A DNA stretch of 64,000 nucleotides, taken from Candidatus Riflebacteria bacterium HGW-Riflebacteria-1 (lineage in GTDB: Bacteria; Muiribacteriota; Ozemobacteria; Ozemobacterales; Ozemobacteraceae). A program made the position numbers and the translations under genes. The notes under the pieces are model-generated. The model worked only from the letters and a program-made list of their open reading frames with translations. It did no database searches and was not told the origin of the DNA. Positions 44,160-53,900 of the stretch are shown piece after piece (position 1 is the stretch's first letter; each line of letters begins with the position of its first letter). The stretch lies in NCBI GenBank assembly GCA_002839445.1, contig PGYB01000010.1, positions 62,001-126,000 of the forward strand, read 5' to 3'.

Positions 44160-46535
44160 TCAGGCGCAGTAAAGGGCCTGTTCGAGTTCTTTGATTGCCT
44201 GCTGGTAGCCTTCGAGGCTGCCGAAATCTTTGATGATTTCGACCGGGGTGCCGATTTCTCTGAACGGGTCTACCGTCAGAATGCGGGTTTCTTCGATATG
44301 AGTCACGCCTTCGTCGGCGTATTTGTCGAGCAATGCAGCGAGAACGCGGCGGGCTTTTTCGCCATATTTTGCGAAGTAGTTCTTCTTTTTAACATTCTCG
44401 GCGCGTTCTTTGCGCGAAAGTGGCGGCATATCCCAGGCTACGTGGCAGACAATATCGAACGGGTCGAGGTCTTTGCCGATTTCTTCGGCGAGCGCCTCAA
44501 AAAACACGCCTTCGCGCGCCAGTTCTTCGATGACGGTCTTTTTCTTTTCGGCGCTGTTCCAGCGGGTCAGAAAGTCATCGATACTGGTGAATTCCTGCGC
44601 CAGGGTCTTGCGCGTGTAGTCTTTCAAAGATTCGGTGATCAGCTTGCCATTGGCGTCGAAATACTGTACGCGCTCAGACAACACCTTAACTTCGACATTG
44701 TTTACGACATACTTTTTGGGCGGCGGCGATTCTGGTGATTGCCCGTCGGTTGCCGTGCCATCATCATTGAAGCCGCTGTTGCCGTCTTTTTCTTCGCTTT
44801 CGGGGTAAGCTGGGTCGGCCGGGTCGCTCTCATCAGGCGGCACCGGCGATTCGCCGCTTTTCGGCTGATAGATGACAACCGGATCGCCGTCGAAGTCTTT
44901 GTCGGCAAACAGTTCGGTGGCTTTTTTGAAATCCATGATAGTGAAGAAATACTTGTTAAAATCTTCGTTAATGCGGGTGCCACGCCCGATTATCTGTTTG
45001 AATTCGGTCATCGACTGAATATGCTGATCGAGAACGATCAGCTTGCAGGTTTGCGCATCGACACCGGTGCTCATCAATTTTGAAGTTGTAGCGATAACCG
45101 GGTAACGAGATTCCGGAAAAATAAAATTATCGAGTTCGACCTTGCCTTCCTCGTTGTCGCCGGTAATGCGCATGACATACTTTGAATTTTCGGCGACCAG
45201 ATCGGCGTTTTCGTTGACCAGAGCCTGACGCATACGTTCGGCATGGTCGATGTTGTCGCAGAAAACGATGGTTTTATCGAAACGACCGGTATTACGCAAA
45301 AATTCGCTGATTTTGGCGGCAACCAGCTCGGTGCGCTTTTCGAGAACGAGCGAGCGGTCCATGTCTTTGAGGTTGAAAATACGGTCTTCGATCAGGTTGC
45401 CGTTTTTATCGGTCATGCCCTTCTTTGGTCGCCAGCCTTCGAGGTCTTTGTCGATATCGATGCGCACAACCTTGTAGGGTGCGAGAAAGCCGTCTTCTAT
45501 GCCCTGTTTGAGCGAATAGGTATAGATTGGTTCGCCGAAGTAATCAATATTTGAAACATCTTTTGTTTCTTTCGGCGTGGCGGTCAGGCCGATCTGGGTC
45601 GCAGAAGAAAAATATTCGAGTATCTGGCGCCAGTTGGAATCTTCAGCAGCGCTGCCGCGATGGCATTCGTCAACGACAATCAGATCGAAAAAACCAGGGC
45701 TGAACTGCTTGTAAATGTTCTTTTCTTCTTCAGTGCCGGTAACAGCCTGATATAGCGAAAGATAAATCTCGAAAGATTTGTTGACCTGGCGATTCTGAAT
45801 TTTGGTCATTGCCGATCCGAACGGCTTGAAATCGTTGGTCATGGTCTGGGCAATCAGCGCGTTGCGATCGGCCAGAAAGAGAATACGCTTTTTCGCCTTT
45901 GCTTTCCAGAGGCGCCAGATGATCTGAAAAGCGGTGAACGTCTTACCAGTGCCGGTAGCCATGACCAGCAGGATGCGATCTTTTCCCTGCGCTATGGCTT
46001 CGATGGTCTTATTGATTGCCAGAAGCTGGTAATAGCGCGGTGTTTTATTGCCGCCATCGCTGTAGTAATCCTGGGTTATCAGGGCTTCCTGGTCAGGGCT
46101 GATGGTTTTGCTGGTCTTGAAAAGACTCCAGAGATAATCTGGCGAAGGAAACTCGTCAAGGCTGACTTCCTGCTCAGTTTTACCTGTAGTTGCCATGGAA
46201 TTGTGAAAAAGAAAAGCGTCGCCATTGCTGCTGAAAACGAAAGGCACCTGCAGCATTTCAGCGTATCCAAGCGCCTGCTGCATGCCGTCGCCAACCGAAT
46301 GATTGTTGTCTTTGGCCTCGATTACAGCAATTGGAATACCTGGTTTGTAAAAAAGAACGTAGTCTGCCCTTTTGTTTTTGCCGCGTGTATGCATTTTACC
46401 CCGCACGATGACGCGACCGTTGGTGATCGGAAACTCTTCGCGCACCTGGGTGGCGATGTTCCAGCCGACTTTTTCGAGTGCAGGAGTAATGAATTTAGTG
46501 CATATATCGCGTTCAGAGAGTTGCTTTTTACTCAT
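44160..46535 (-). CDS. hsdR: Type I restriction endonuclease subunit HsdR (EcoEI-like)
   Basis: 791 residues from the ATG at 46535 (an alternative ATG lies at 46559). N-terminal PD-(D/E)XK nuclease with ADYVLF and AVIEAKD. The two RecA-like motor domains carry MATGTGKTFTAF, DECHRGS, GLTATPKE and IIGRGTRI. An acidic linker (DESDPADPAYPESEEKDG region) precedes the C-terminal helical part. It cleaves unmethylated DNA after translocation. First gene of the operon; no strong ribosome binding site at either start. Confidence 0.95.
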   Translation of the reverse strand: MSKKQLSERDICTKFITPALEKVGWNIATQVREEFPITNGRVIVRGKMHTRGKNKRADYVLFYKPGIPIAVIEAKDNNHSVGDGMQQALGYAEMLQVPFVFSSNGDAFLFHNSMATTGKTEQEVSLDEFPSPDYLWSLFKTSKTISPDQEALITQDYYSDGGNKTPRYYQLLAINKTIEAIAQGKDRILLVMATGTGKTFTAFQIIWRLWKAKAKKRILFLADRNALIAQTMTNDFKPFGSAMTKIQNRQVNKSFEIYLSLYQAVTGTEEEKNIYKQFSPGFFDLIVVDECHRGSAAEDSNWRQILEYFSSATQIGLTATPKETKDVSNIDYFGEPIYTYSLKQGIEDGFLAPYKVVRIDIDKDLEGWRPKKGMTDKNGNLIEDRIFNLKDMDRSLVLEKRTELVAAKISEFLRNTGRFDKTIVFCDNIDHAERMRQALVNENADLVAENSKYVMRITGDNEEGKVELDNFIFPESRYPVIATTSKLMSTGVDAQTCKLIVLDQHIQSMTEFKQIIGRGTRINEDFNKYFFTIMDFKKATELFADKDFDGDPVVIYQPKSGESPVPPDESDPADPAYPESEEKDGNSGFNDDGTATDGQSPESPPPKKYVVNNVEVKVLSERVQYFDANGKLITESLKDYTRKTLAQEFTSIDDFLTRWNSAEKKKTVIEELAREGVFFEALAEEIGKDLDPFDIVCHVAWDMPPLSRKERAENVKKKNYFAKYGEKARRVLAALLDKYADEGVTHIEETRILTVDPFREIGTPVEIIKDFGSLEGYQQAIKELEQALYCA

Positions 46536-46638
46536 AATGGCACACTCTGGTAAAAACATTCGGTAAATTCAGTATTCATCTTTCAAGTGCAGCCTCTCGA
46601 TTCATTTTATATGCCACGACAATCAGCAAGTCAGTTGT

Positions 46639-47136
46639 TTATATAGAACAATATAACAGTTGTCTGACTGATGCAAGATTTAGTAAGGCCTTAAAATGGC
46701 TGCCAGCGTTAAAAGTCAGTCCTGGTGATTTTCGAAAGAAGCGCTCATCATTCAGAGCAAAGCCCTTTACGATGTATTCTTTGAGTTTTTGTGGCGCCCA
46801 GATGCGAAACTCTGTGGCAATTCTGCTCTTTACAAGATAGCCGACTGATATGATTACATAGAGGTTGTAGTGTTCAATCTCACGTCTAACCTTTCTGGGG
46901 CGTTCCTTTCGAACTAACAAGATTTTCTTGTAAGTTGCTTCGGGTGTTAATTCGTTTTCTTCGTAGATGGCCCGCAAATGCTGGCCGATGTTCTGCTGAG
47001 TAGTTTGAAACAATCTGACCATGTTGGCCTGAGTAAGCCAAACGGTGTCATTCTCAAGCTGAACGTTGATCTTTATTGCCCCATCAGGAGCTAAGTAGAT
47101 AAGAATTTCTGAATACCGGTCATGGTTTGCTTCCTC
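46639..47136 (-). pseudogene. RhuM-family remnant
   Basis: The frame is open from 47136 with no start codon. It reads ILIYLAPDGAIKINVQLEND, TVWLTQANMVRLFQTTQQN and later YNLYVIISVGYLVKS and FRIWAPQKLKEYIVKGFALN, the core of RhuM proteins. The usual C-terminal half (over 150 residues) is replaced by an unrelated ending after residue 110. Both ends are damaged, so it is a pseudogene at the outer edge of the restriction island. Confidence 0.7.
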
Positions 47137-47255
47137 TCAGCTTGTCGAGATCATCGGCCCCGACAGAAGCGCAATAATAGGCAGAAAAAGCCAGCGTATG
47201 CACTATATGGTTCATCTCATCTGACCCGATCGAATATCGTTGCATATCATTAAGC

Positions 47256-47283
47256 AAAAAACCCGCTTTATCAGCGGGTTTTT
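47256..47283 (-). terminator. Bidirectional terminator after the tRNA genes
   Basis: Stem AAAAACCCGC / GCGGGTTTTT (47257-47266 with 47274-47283), 7-base loop; A and T tracts on both sides allow use from either direction. It lies just past tRNA-Met. Confidence 0.8.
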
Positions 47284-47317
47284 GGTCGATATTTTATTTT
47301 AAAATATCATTGTTCAC

Positions 47318-47391
47318 TAGCAAGGGTCGGAATCGAACCGACGACCGCACGGGTATGAACCGTGAGCTCTGACCAGCTGAGCTACCTTGCC
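47318..47391 (-). tRNA. tRNA-Met (elongator, CAT)
   Basis: 74 bases. Acceptor GGCAAGG with CCTTGCT, D arm GCTC...GAGC, anticodon arm CACGG-TTCATAC-CCGTG (anticodon CAT) and T arm GTCGG-TTCGATT-CCGAC. A G-U first pair and loop TTCATAC resemble the B. subtilis elongator tRNA-Met; there are no three consecutive G-C pairs of an initiator. CCA is not encoded. Confidence 0.9.
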
Positions 47392-47402
47392 GGATAAAAC
47401 AA

Positions 47403-47427
47403 AGGCCCGAATATTATTCAGGCCCTT
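47403..47427 (-). terminator. Probable terminator between tRNA genes
   Basis: On the minus strand GGGCCTGAAT / ATTCGGGCC with a short AAT loop, followed by TTTGTTTT. It may separate the Leu-fMet pair from tRNA-Met. Confidence 0.5.
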
Positions 47428-47436
47428 GCCTTGCGG

Positions 47437-47510
<74 letters not shown>

Positions 47511-47518
47511 TCGTAGGG

Positions 47519-47602
47519 TGCCGAGAGCCGGGCTTGAACCGGCACGGGTTTTACCCCACCGGATTTTAAGTCCGGTGCGTCTGCCAATTCCGCCATCCCG
47601 GC
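47519..47602 (-). tRNA. tRNA-Leu (TAA)
   Basis: 84 bases with a long variable arm (GGGGTAAAACCC). Acceptor GCCGGGA / TCTCGGC, anticodon stem-loop CGGACTTAAAATCCG (anticodon TAA), and T arm GCCGG-TTCAAGC-CCGGC. First in the tRNA cluster. Confidence 0.95.
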
Positions 47603-47614
47603 TGATCGATTTTT

Positions 47615-47643
47615 ATTGTATCAGTCTAAAAGCTCAAAGTCAA
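47615..47643 (-). promoter_or_regulatory. Promoter of the tRNA cluster
   Basis: TTGACT (47638-47643), 17-base spacer, TACAAT (47615-47620), 12 bases before tRNA-Leu. Confidence 0.7.
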
Positions 47644-47711
47644 GCATTTTTATCGCGACGGCAAATTAAAGCGTTGTAGGCGCGTTAAATTATTTTTACA
47701 GGCTAATTAGC

Positions 47712-47740
47712 TTGTGTTCTGGATTGGTATAAATTAAAAT
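47712..47740 (+). promoter_or_regulatory. Possible promoter of pseudopilin cassette D
   Basis: TTGTGT (47712-47717), 17-base spacer, TAAAAT (47735-47740), 45 bases before the ATG at 47785; TATAAA within the spacer is an alternative -10. Confidence 0.4.
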
Positions 47741-47784
47741 TGTACATAGTGAAGATTTATTTGAGCAGAACGAGGCGTTGTCCA

Positions 47785-48540
47785 ATGCGACTAGATAGAA
47801 ACGGTGTGACACTGCTGGAAATCATTTCAGCGCTGCTGATTCTGGCTTTCGCCTTTATTCCTCTGATCGGCGTCATCGGCACCTCATCAAGCGACTCTGA
47901 CGTCGCGAATTCGGTAGTTTTTGCCCAGACCACTGTACGCAATATTCTCGAAACACTGCTTGACGACGTTCCGTTTTATGCAATCAAACCGGCCGCCGGA
48001 CAGGTTGCCGACGTCGATGGCAGCAACGCCGAAGACAATGTTGCCGAAATCGATGATCTGGCTAACCCGGCTTTTGATCGCAAAACCTTTTTAACGCTTC
48101 TGGGAAACGACGCGAGTGCCGACAGCTTTGCACGCGGCCAGATCGTTGACGAGCGCGGCCTGGTCTACAAGACCAAGCTTTATGTTTTTCCGATCCCGGT
48201 TTCAAGCACAGTCGATACTGACAGTGAAATATCGTTCACGCATCTGCCGCGGCCTATTTACGAAAACCAGGTCGACGGTAACGGTCAGAATATCTGGTAT
48301 ACCTACGACAACGCCTTTATTTCCGGTGCCGCCTTGTCACCATACGACGCACCAGACGGCTTGAAGGTAGTGCAACCGCCAGCAAAAATCCTGGGCGCAG
48401 CCGAACTCGGAGCGCCGGCCGGGCCCGCTGCCAACAACTATTGCGTCATGAAAAAGATTCTGCTGCGCGTTTCGTGGCAAAACAGAAGCGGACACGACCG
48501 TTCCATCGACATCTTTACGATGAAAGCGAACCTGCAATGA
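47785..48540 (+). CDS. Pseudopilin, PulI/PilV-like (cassette D)
   Basis: 251 residues from the ATG at 47785; an in-frame upstream ATG at 47740 lacks support. Leader MRLDRNG, then VTLLEIISALLILAFAFIP with Glu at +5. The soluble domain is unusually long and Asp-rich (AGQVADVDGSNAED region), so it is not a standard I subunit. Overlaps the next gene by 4 bases. Confidence 0.7.
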   Translation: MRLDRNGVTLLEIISALLILAFAFIPLIGVIGTSSSDSDVANSVVFAQTTVRNILETLLDDVPFYAIKPAAGQVADVDGSNAEDNVAEIDDLANPAFDRKTFLTLLGNDASADSFARGQIVDERGLVYKTKLYVFPIPVSSTVDTDSEISFTHLPRPIYENQVDGNGQNIWYTYDNAFISGAALSPYDAPDGLKVVQPPAKILGAAELGAPAGPAANNYCVMKKILLRVSWQNRSGHDRSIDIFTMKANLQ

Positions 48541-49247
48541 ATAGACATAAAAAGCGAACCGGCATGGCAATTCCGATGGTTCTCGTCTTTGCAACCGCAC
48601 TTGGGATCGTTGCCACCTACATTATCAAAAACACCATGCAGTATAACCGCTCGAACGTTACCAGCTTCGCACAGCTGCAGGCGCATTTTACCGCCAGAGC
48701 CGGTATTGAGCACGCAATGCTGAAAATCAAATTTTTGCACCGAGAACTGTACGACGCAATATGCCTGGCACAGGGGCGCAACCCGCTTTTCGACTTTACC
48801 CAGGTTACCGACCTCAATGCTCCTGAAAGTGCCATTAAAAGCTACAATCCGGGGCCAATTTACCTTTATCGCAGCGGGCAATTCAATCCATCACGACTTT
48901 TTACGCCAGGCTTCACGATAAATGCCGGGGCAGAACGGCAGTGGCTCGATACTTTCATGTCAGATATCAAGTCTGACGCGACAAACTTCGGCACCACCTC
49001 GACCAACGCTGTTCTGTCAATGAAACCATTGCCGGCTGAAATCAAAAACCGCATGCGCGACCCGTTCAACCTCGCAGAATATGGAGTTAAGACACTTAAC
49101 ATCGCTGCCCAGGAAATCGCCGAATCAGCCGGAACAGTAAACAATACGGCCATCGTCGAGATCGTCATTGCCAGCACTGTCGAGACCTCCCGCGGCGAAG
49201 TATGGGACTACGAAATTCGCAAAACGATGAGGATCAACCGTGACTAA
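48537..49247 (+). CDS. Pseudopilin, PilX/GspK-like (cassette D)
   Basis: 236 residues. ATG overlaps the previous stop (ATGA). Leader MNRHKKRTG, then MAIPMVLVFATALGIVATYI, followed by HFTARAGIEHAMLKI, the PilX-type helix; the Glu+5 is absent as expected for this class. Soluble part unassigned. Overlaps the next gene by 8 bases. Confidence 0.65.
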   Translation: MNRHKKRTGMAIPMVLVFATALGIVATYIIKNTMQYNRSNVTSFAQLQAHFTARAGIEHAMLKIKFLHRELYDAICLAQGRNPLFDFTQVTDLNAPESAIKSYNPGPIYLYRSGQFNPSRLFTPGFTINAGAERQWLDTFMSDIKSDATNFGTTSTNAVLSMKPLPAEIKNRMRDPFNLAEYGVKTLNIAAQEIAESAGTVNNTAIVEIVIASTVETSRGEVWDYEIRKTMRINRD

Positions 49248-49968
49248 TCGAAGAACCCGCCATGGCATAACCATGATGGAAATAGTAATTGCTTCAGCAG
49301 TGACCGCGGTGTTCATGACCGGCCTGTTCAGCCTGTACCGCGGCGGCAGTAATATGAGCACCGCAACATTATGGGCACAACAAACGATTAACCAGCTTAA
49401 ACTGGCCTGTCGCGAGATAAACTCTGCCATCAAAAAGAGCACTTACCCGGCAAGCATAACGTTTCCGGGTAATATCAGCGAGAACACCAGTGCCCACTTC
49501 GGCCTGCACCACTACAACGGCACAATGTACGCCACACAGACCGCCGGAATCGGCGGCACCGGCTTTGTCGGTGCCAAGATCCTGGCGCTGACCGAGTCAA
49601 CCCCGGCAAAAATCGGTTTCGCAGCAGCAGACAACAAAGATGCGGTACTGATTTATCATGTTGTTTCACTTGAAGACAACGGCAAACTTCACTACTACCG
49701 GCTGCAAGAGACGATAGCCGGCGCCAGCATCGCCGGACTCGCCAGACCGTCAATTCCGCCGGGCGGCGCCGCGGCTGTTTTCAGTTCGGTTCTGGCACGC
49801 GATGTCGAGTCGGTGACCTGCGAACCAACAAGTCCCGGCAACCCGCGCAGCCCGCTTCTGGTCAGAATTAACTGCAAGATCCCGAAAGGTGAAACCTCGC
49901 GATCTGAGCAGGCAGTAGGTACCCCTAATGTAGCGCTCGTGCCACACAACAGTATTGGAGGATGGTAG
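49240..49968 (+). CDS. Pseudopilin, PulJ-like (cassette D)
   Basis: 242 residues, GTG start after GAGGA. Leader MTNRRTRHG, then ITMMEIVIASAVTAVFMTGL with Glu+5. Soluble domain with the WAQQTINQLKLACREINSAI helix, J-like. Four bases before the OmpH-like gene. Confidence 0.65.
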   Translation: MTNRRTRHGITMMEIVIASAVTAVFMTGLFSLYRGGSNMSTATLWAQQTINQLKLACREINSAIKKSTYPASITFPGNISENTSAHFGLHHYNGTMYATQTAGIGGTGFVGAKILALTESTPAKIGFAAADNKDAVLIYHVVSLEDNGKLHYYRLQETIAGASIAGLARPSIPPGGAAAVFSSVLARDVESVTCEPTSPGNPRSPLLVRINCKIPKGETSRSEQAVGTPNVALVPHNSIGGW

Positions 49969-49972
49969 AAAT

Positions 49973-50899
49973 ATGCTCTCTGGGAAAAAATTAATCGTGT
50001 TTCTGCTGGCGTTTGCCAGTCTGTACATGCCGCCGGCCTTGCAGGCACAGGATCAGGTGCAGTTCGGCTATGTGAACCTCGCCGAAGCTGTTCTACTCCA
50101 CCCGCTAATGAAAGATTTCGACGCCAGACCTCGTCGTTTCAGAATTACTGCCATCAAAGGCGATGCTGAAAAAGTTCGTACACAGAACCTGGCAAAAATA
50201 AAAGATGAAATGGGCCAGGCACAAAAAACTTTAAAACAGCTTGAAGAAGACCGTCGCAAGGAAGAAAGCGAATATACAAAGCAGCTGCAGAATTTGATAA
50301 AGCAGAAAAATACCAGTCCGAAGGCTGGCGAAATCTCCATGGAGAAGTATAATGAAGAGAGGAAGTCGGTCGACCTCGAATTCACGCGCAAACTTCGCGC
50401 TTTGCGAACTGAGATACAAAAGGTGCAGAACAGCATTGCCAAATTGAATCTGGAATCAGAATACGCTGAACACGCGTCTCACGAAGAGTCGCAAAAAGTG
50501 TTCTCGCTTATTCTCGACGAGCTTTATGAGGCTGTTGACGCGGTAGCCAAGTTTTACAAGATACCGTTTGTCTTCAACAGCTCTTTTGAGTTTTCCCGAA
50601 GTGCCAACGAAGTGACCATAACTAACCCGATGCCTGAATTTTTTAAAGATCTTGATTATCGACTCTCAGAAGACCCCGAAGGCAAGCTTACCGTTGCCGC
50701 CAGCATCAGGGGCTGGCTTGATCTCAAGAACAACAATCTGGTCAATTGCGGCGACCCGAGACTCACCAATTTTGTAATTAAGGGCGGAGTTAACATGACT
50801 CCGGCCGTTGTTGATTATATTTACCAGAAGCATGAGATCAGCAAGTCTCATCGCGATTTCATTCAGGATTATTTCCGTAAGGTTGGTTCTGACAAGTAA
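49973..50899 (+). CDS. OmpH/Skp-like secreted coiled-coil protein
   Basis: 308 residues from the ATG at 49973, with GGAGG upstream. Signal peptide (LIVFLLAFASLYMPPALQA). FGYVNLAEAVLLHPLM matches the strand that opens Skp/OmpH proteins, followed by a long coiled coil (about 65-175) and an extra C-terminal domain (about 180-308). A second Skp-like chaperone beside the standard one, placed between the tip pseudopilins and the giant protein, suggests a dedicated periplasmic chaperone for the latter. Confidence 0.65.
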   Translation: MLSGKKLIVFLLAFASLYMPPALQAQDQVQFGYVNLAEAVLLHPLMKDFDARPRRFRITAIKGDAEKVRTQNLAKIKDEMGQAQKTLKQLEEDRRKEESEYTKQLQNLIKQKNTSPKAGEISMEKYNEERKSVDLEFTRKLRALRTEIQKVQNSIAKLNLESEYAEHASHEESQKVFSLILDELYEAVDAVAKFYKIPFVFNSSFEFSRSANEVTITNPMPEFFKDLDYRLSEDPEGKLTVAASIRGWLDLKNNNLVNCGDPRLTNFVIKGGVNMTPAVVDYIYQKHEISKSHRDFIQDYFRKVGSDK

Positions 50900-50934
50900 T
50901 CTGCAGCGCTGTTATCAGCTCGGGGGAGGCAATT

Positions 50935-53900
50935 ATGAAGAGAAAACTTATTCTGGGGCAATGCCTGGCGGTTTTAATGATGCTGTGCGTCGGCAACGTC
51001 ATCTATGCCCAGGCACTAAGCAACAACGGCGTAGCCTACGTGCTGCTCGGCAACGAGTTCAACCAGCACGGCGTTTACCGCCTCAATAACTACGACAGTT
51101 CGGCGTCGGTTCGCGCTGCGCCGTACAAACTCTTCGATCTTAACTCTATGCCTGGTAAGGTCAGCGGTCTGTCTGCGAATCAGCAGAAGCAGGTCTTTCT
51201 GCTCGCCGGTCCACTTGCCGGTGAATGGCAGGATGCCGAAGTAGGCTGGCTCCCAACCGGTATGAAGTTTGATGATGATTCTGCCATCTATCTGAAAGTA
51301 ATGCTGCCAAACGACCCCAATGGCAGCGTAAGCGGCTACAAACGCGACGGAACCCCTCACTGGTCAACATTTGGCAGCAACGGCACCTACTGGAAAGTCA
51401 ATTCATCCATCAACGGAGTAAGTTATCCCTACTCAGTAACCTTTGGCGGACCGCCAGAAGTCAGATTCCTCAACGGTGTCAGTGGAACAACCGGCACACC
51501 TATCTGGCCAGGCACCTTTTCGGCGACTACCGGTATTGCACACCCCACTGACCCACGCAAGGTTATTCTGCCTTCGCATTGGGCCGGTGTTGCCTATTAC
51601 GCCTATGGAACTGTTAATCACCTTGAATTTCCTGGTCAGGCGCTTGATGGCACCATTGGCAATAACGGCAACACAAAACCAACCATACTTTACTCAGGCG
51701 CCAACGCTGGGCACCAAAGCCCGAACACCTATTTTGCCTGTATCGTTAAACGCGTTTACAAGAAACGCACCAAATCACTCGATCTCTACTCTACTCTCGA
51801 CACAGCCGCACCGCCGCCGTCACTTGTTCCCGGCTTGCAGAGCGCCGGAATGCTGTCATCTATCGACGTTAACGTTACCGAAGCCTACGGCAAATACTGC
51901 GGTGACAACTGTATCCCCGGTGGTTCAATCGGTCAGAACAGCATCATGACCCAGCTGTCAACAGTCAGAGTCGTTACCTCGACCAAAGGCGCGCGCTACG
52001 GCTTCAACCCGCAGGGCATCAGAAAAACCCCGTCGGCATCAGAAATAAATGCAGCCCTCAGAGCTGTCAGACCTGGCAGCACAGTTACTGAGGCTCTGTC
52101 TATAGCAACCGATAATGCCGGCACTACCTTTAACTCAGCCATTGTCAGAAACAGCGGTTATCTGGCAAGCATCGGTGTTACCCCGGCGAACCTTAAAACC
52201 ATCGGTGTTTCTTCTGACTTCTCAACTCCAAGTGGCCTCGACTATCTTTATGGTTCAGATGCTGACAAATTCGTTGTCCAGGACTCATGGTGGGGCCGCG
52301 GCGGCGTAGCTTATGAATACTTCGCCGACACCGGATCCGTGAGAAAACTTGACTACATGGCCAATGATATTCCGGCCGTCGATGAGCTTGGCATTCTGCC
52401 AGGTAAAATTGATGATATAGGTATCGACGGCGAAGGTTACCTCTACGTTCTGCGCACGACAAAGTCGCCTTCAGATGCAGCCATGACAACCATGGACGTA
52501 ACAGCCACCAACCCACAGGCATCCTCGATGTTTTTCGAAATTTCGCCCAACTGGTGGCGACCGCCTGTGCTGATCGGCGATATCATACCGATAGCTGAAG
52601 GCAATCAGCAACCCGGCGATTACAAGATCGTCACCATCAAGCAGGATGTTTACAAATCGCTTAAGCGCTACCCGCAAGGAGCCGGCTCACTTGGCACCGA
52701 AGAAGACCGTGGCCAGGTACCGGCAGGATTCGATCTGTGGACAAGATCAATCGAAGTCAAACCTGACAACAGCATAGGCTGGAAGCACGTCAGCTGGAGC
52801 ATCGAAGAAGAAGGCGACCGAGACTCTAATTTCCAGGCAGAACTTGCCGTTGTTAACCTCGCTAAAGTGCCTGACGTAAAGGCTGGCAGCACCTTTTTGA
52901 ATATCATTGCCATTGGCAACGTTGACGACAGCTCTTCAACTTTGCCAAATGAAAATTATACCCAGGCAAACCTTTCTCAGACTGTTAAAGAACACTCAAC
53001 CATGACTTTCAAGGTTGAGGGCTATAAACCCTATATCGACGGCGTTCTTCACGACCTCAAGCCGATTGGCGACATCGTTGATCCGATTACCAGCGTGGTC
53101 AAGCATGCCAACGTCAAGCTCAACGCCATACCCAACAAAGACGGCGACTACACGCACGATGAAAACAAAGACGGTTCGCCCAGCGGATTCCCGTCAAGCA
53201 TGTTCGAATCAAGCACCAAAAAGACCGTTGTAAAATGGAAAATTTCTCTCGTTGAAAACAACGTTATACCCGCCAATCCGGCCGACCTGATAGTTCTTGA
53301 CACCTTTGCCGATGTAACCGGCACCGGCAACTTTAACGCACTGAGCTTTACCTTTCCACATCCTGGCAACTACATGATCAAGGCCGAAGTTACCTATAAC
53401 AAGTTCGACTTCAGCGGCTTGAGCGCCAGCGTTCGCCCCCATGAACTCAGTGACAGCACCACGACAGTAACGACAACTCCTTTCCTGGTAAAGGTGTTCT
53501 CTGAAAGTCTCAACCTCAACAAAAGCCCGAGCTACATCACCAACATTCAGATTAAACCAACAGCAAGAACCAGACTGCATGGCGTAGCCAATTCGTCTAT
53601 TGATGGCACCGGCCCGGTTAAGTCACTGCTCGACTTCGAAGAAGACAAAGCCCTGGGTGGCATCGAAATCACCTTTGACGCGCAATTCGTTCGTGATGCC
53701 AACCGTGAAACAAATGTCAGCGCAGCACTGGCGACATTTGATGGTATCGGCGTCTGGGACTACAAGTATTACGCCCGACTCTACAATGAAATTCCAAATT
53801 ACTTCCCCGGATTGCCCTATGGCGCGCCGACAACCGTCAGCACTCCTCTTGACGAGACCACTGCCAACCATGTCTACAACTATAACACCGGCGGTGACCC

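Noticed and set aside
40038..46535. A new kind of restriction system
   Set aside because: HsdR, HsdM and HsdS are all complete and ordinary; only the added nuclease and OLD-like genes are of note.
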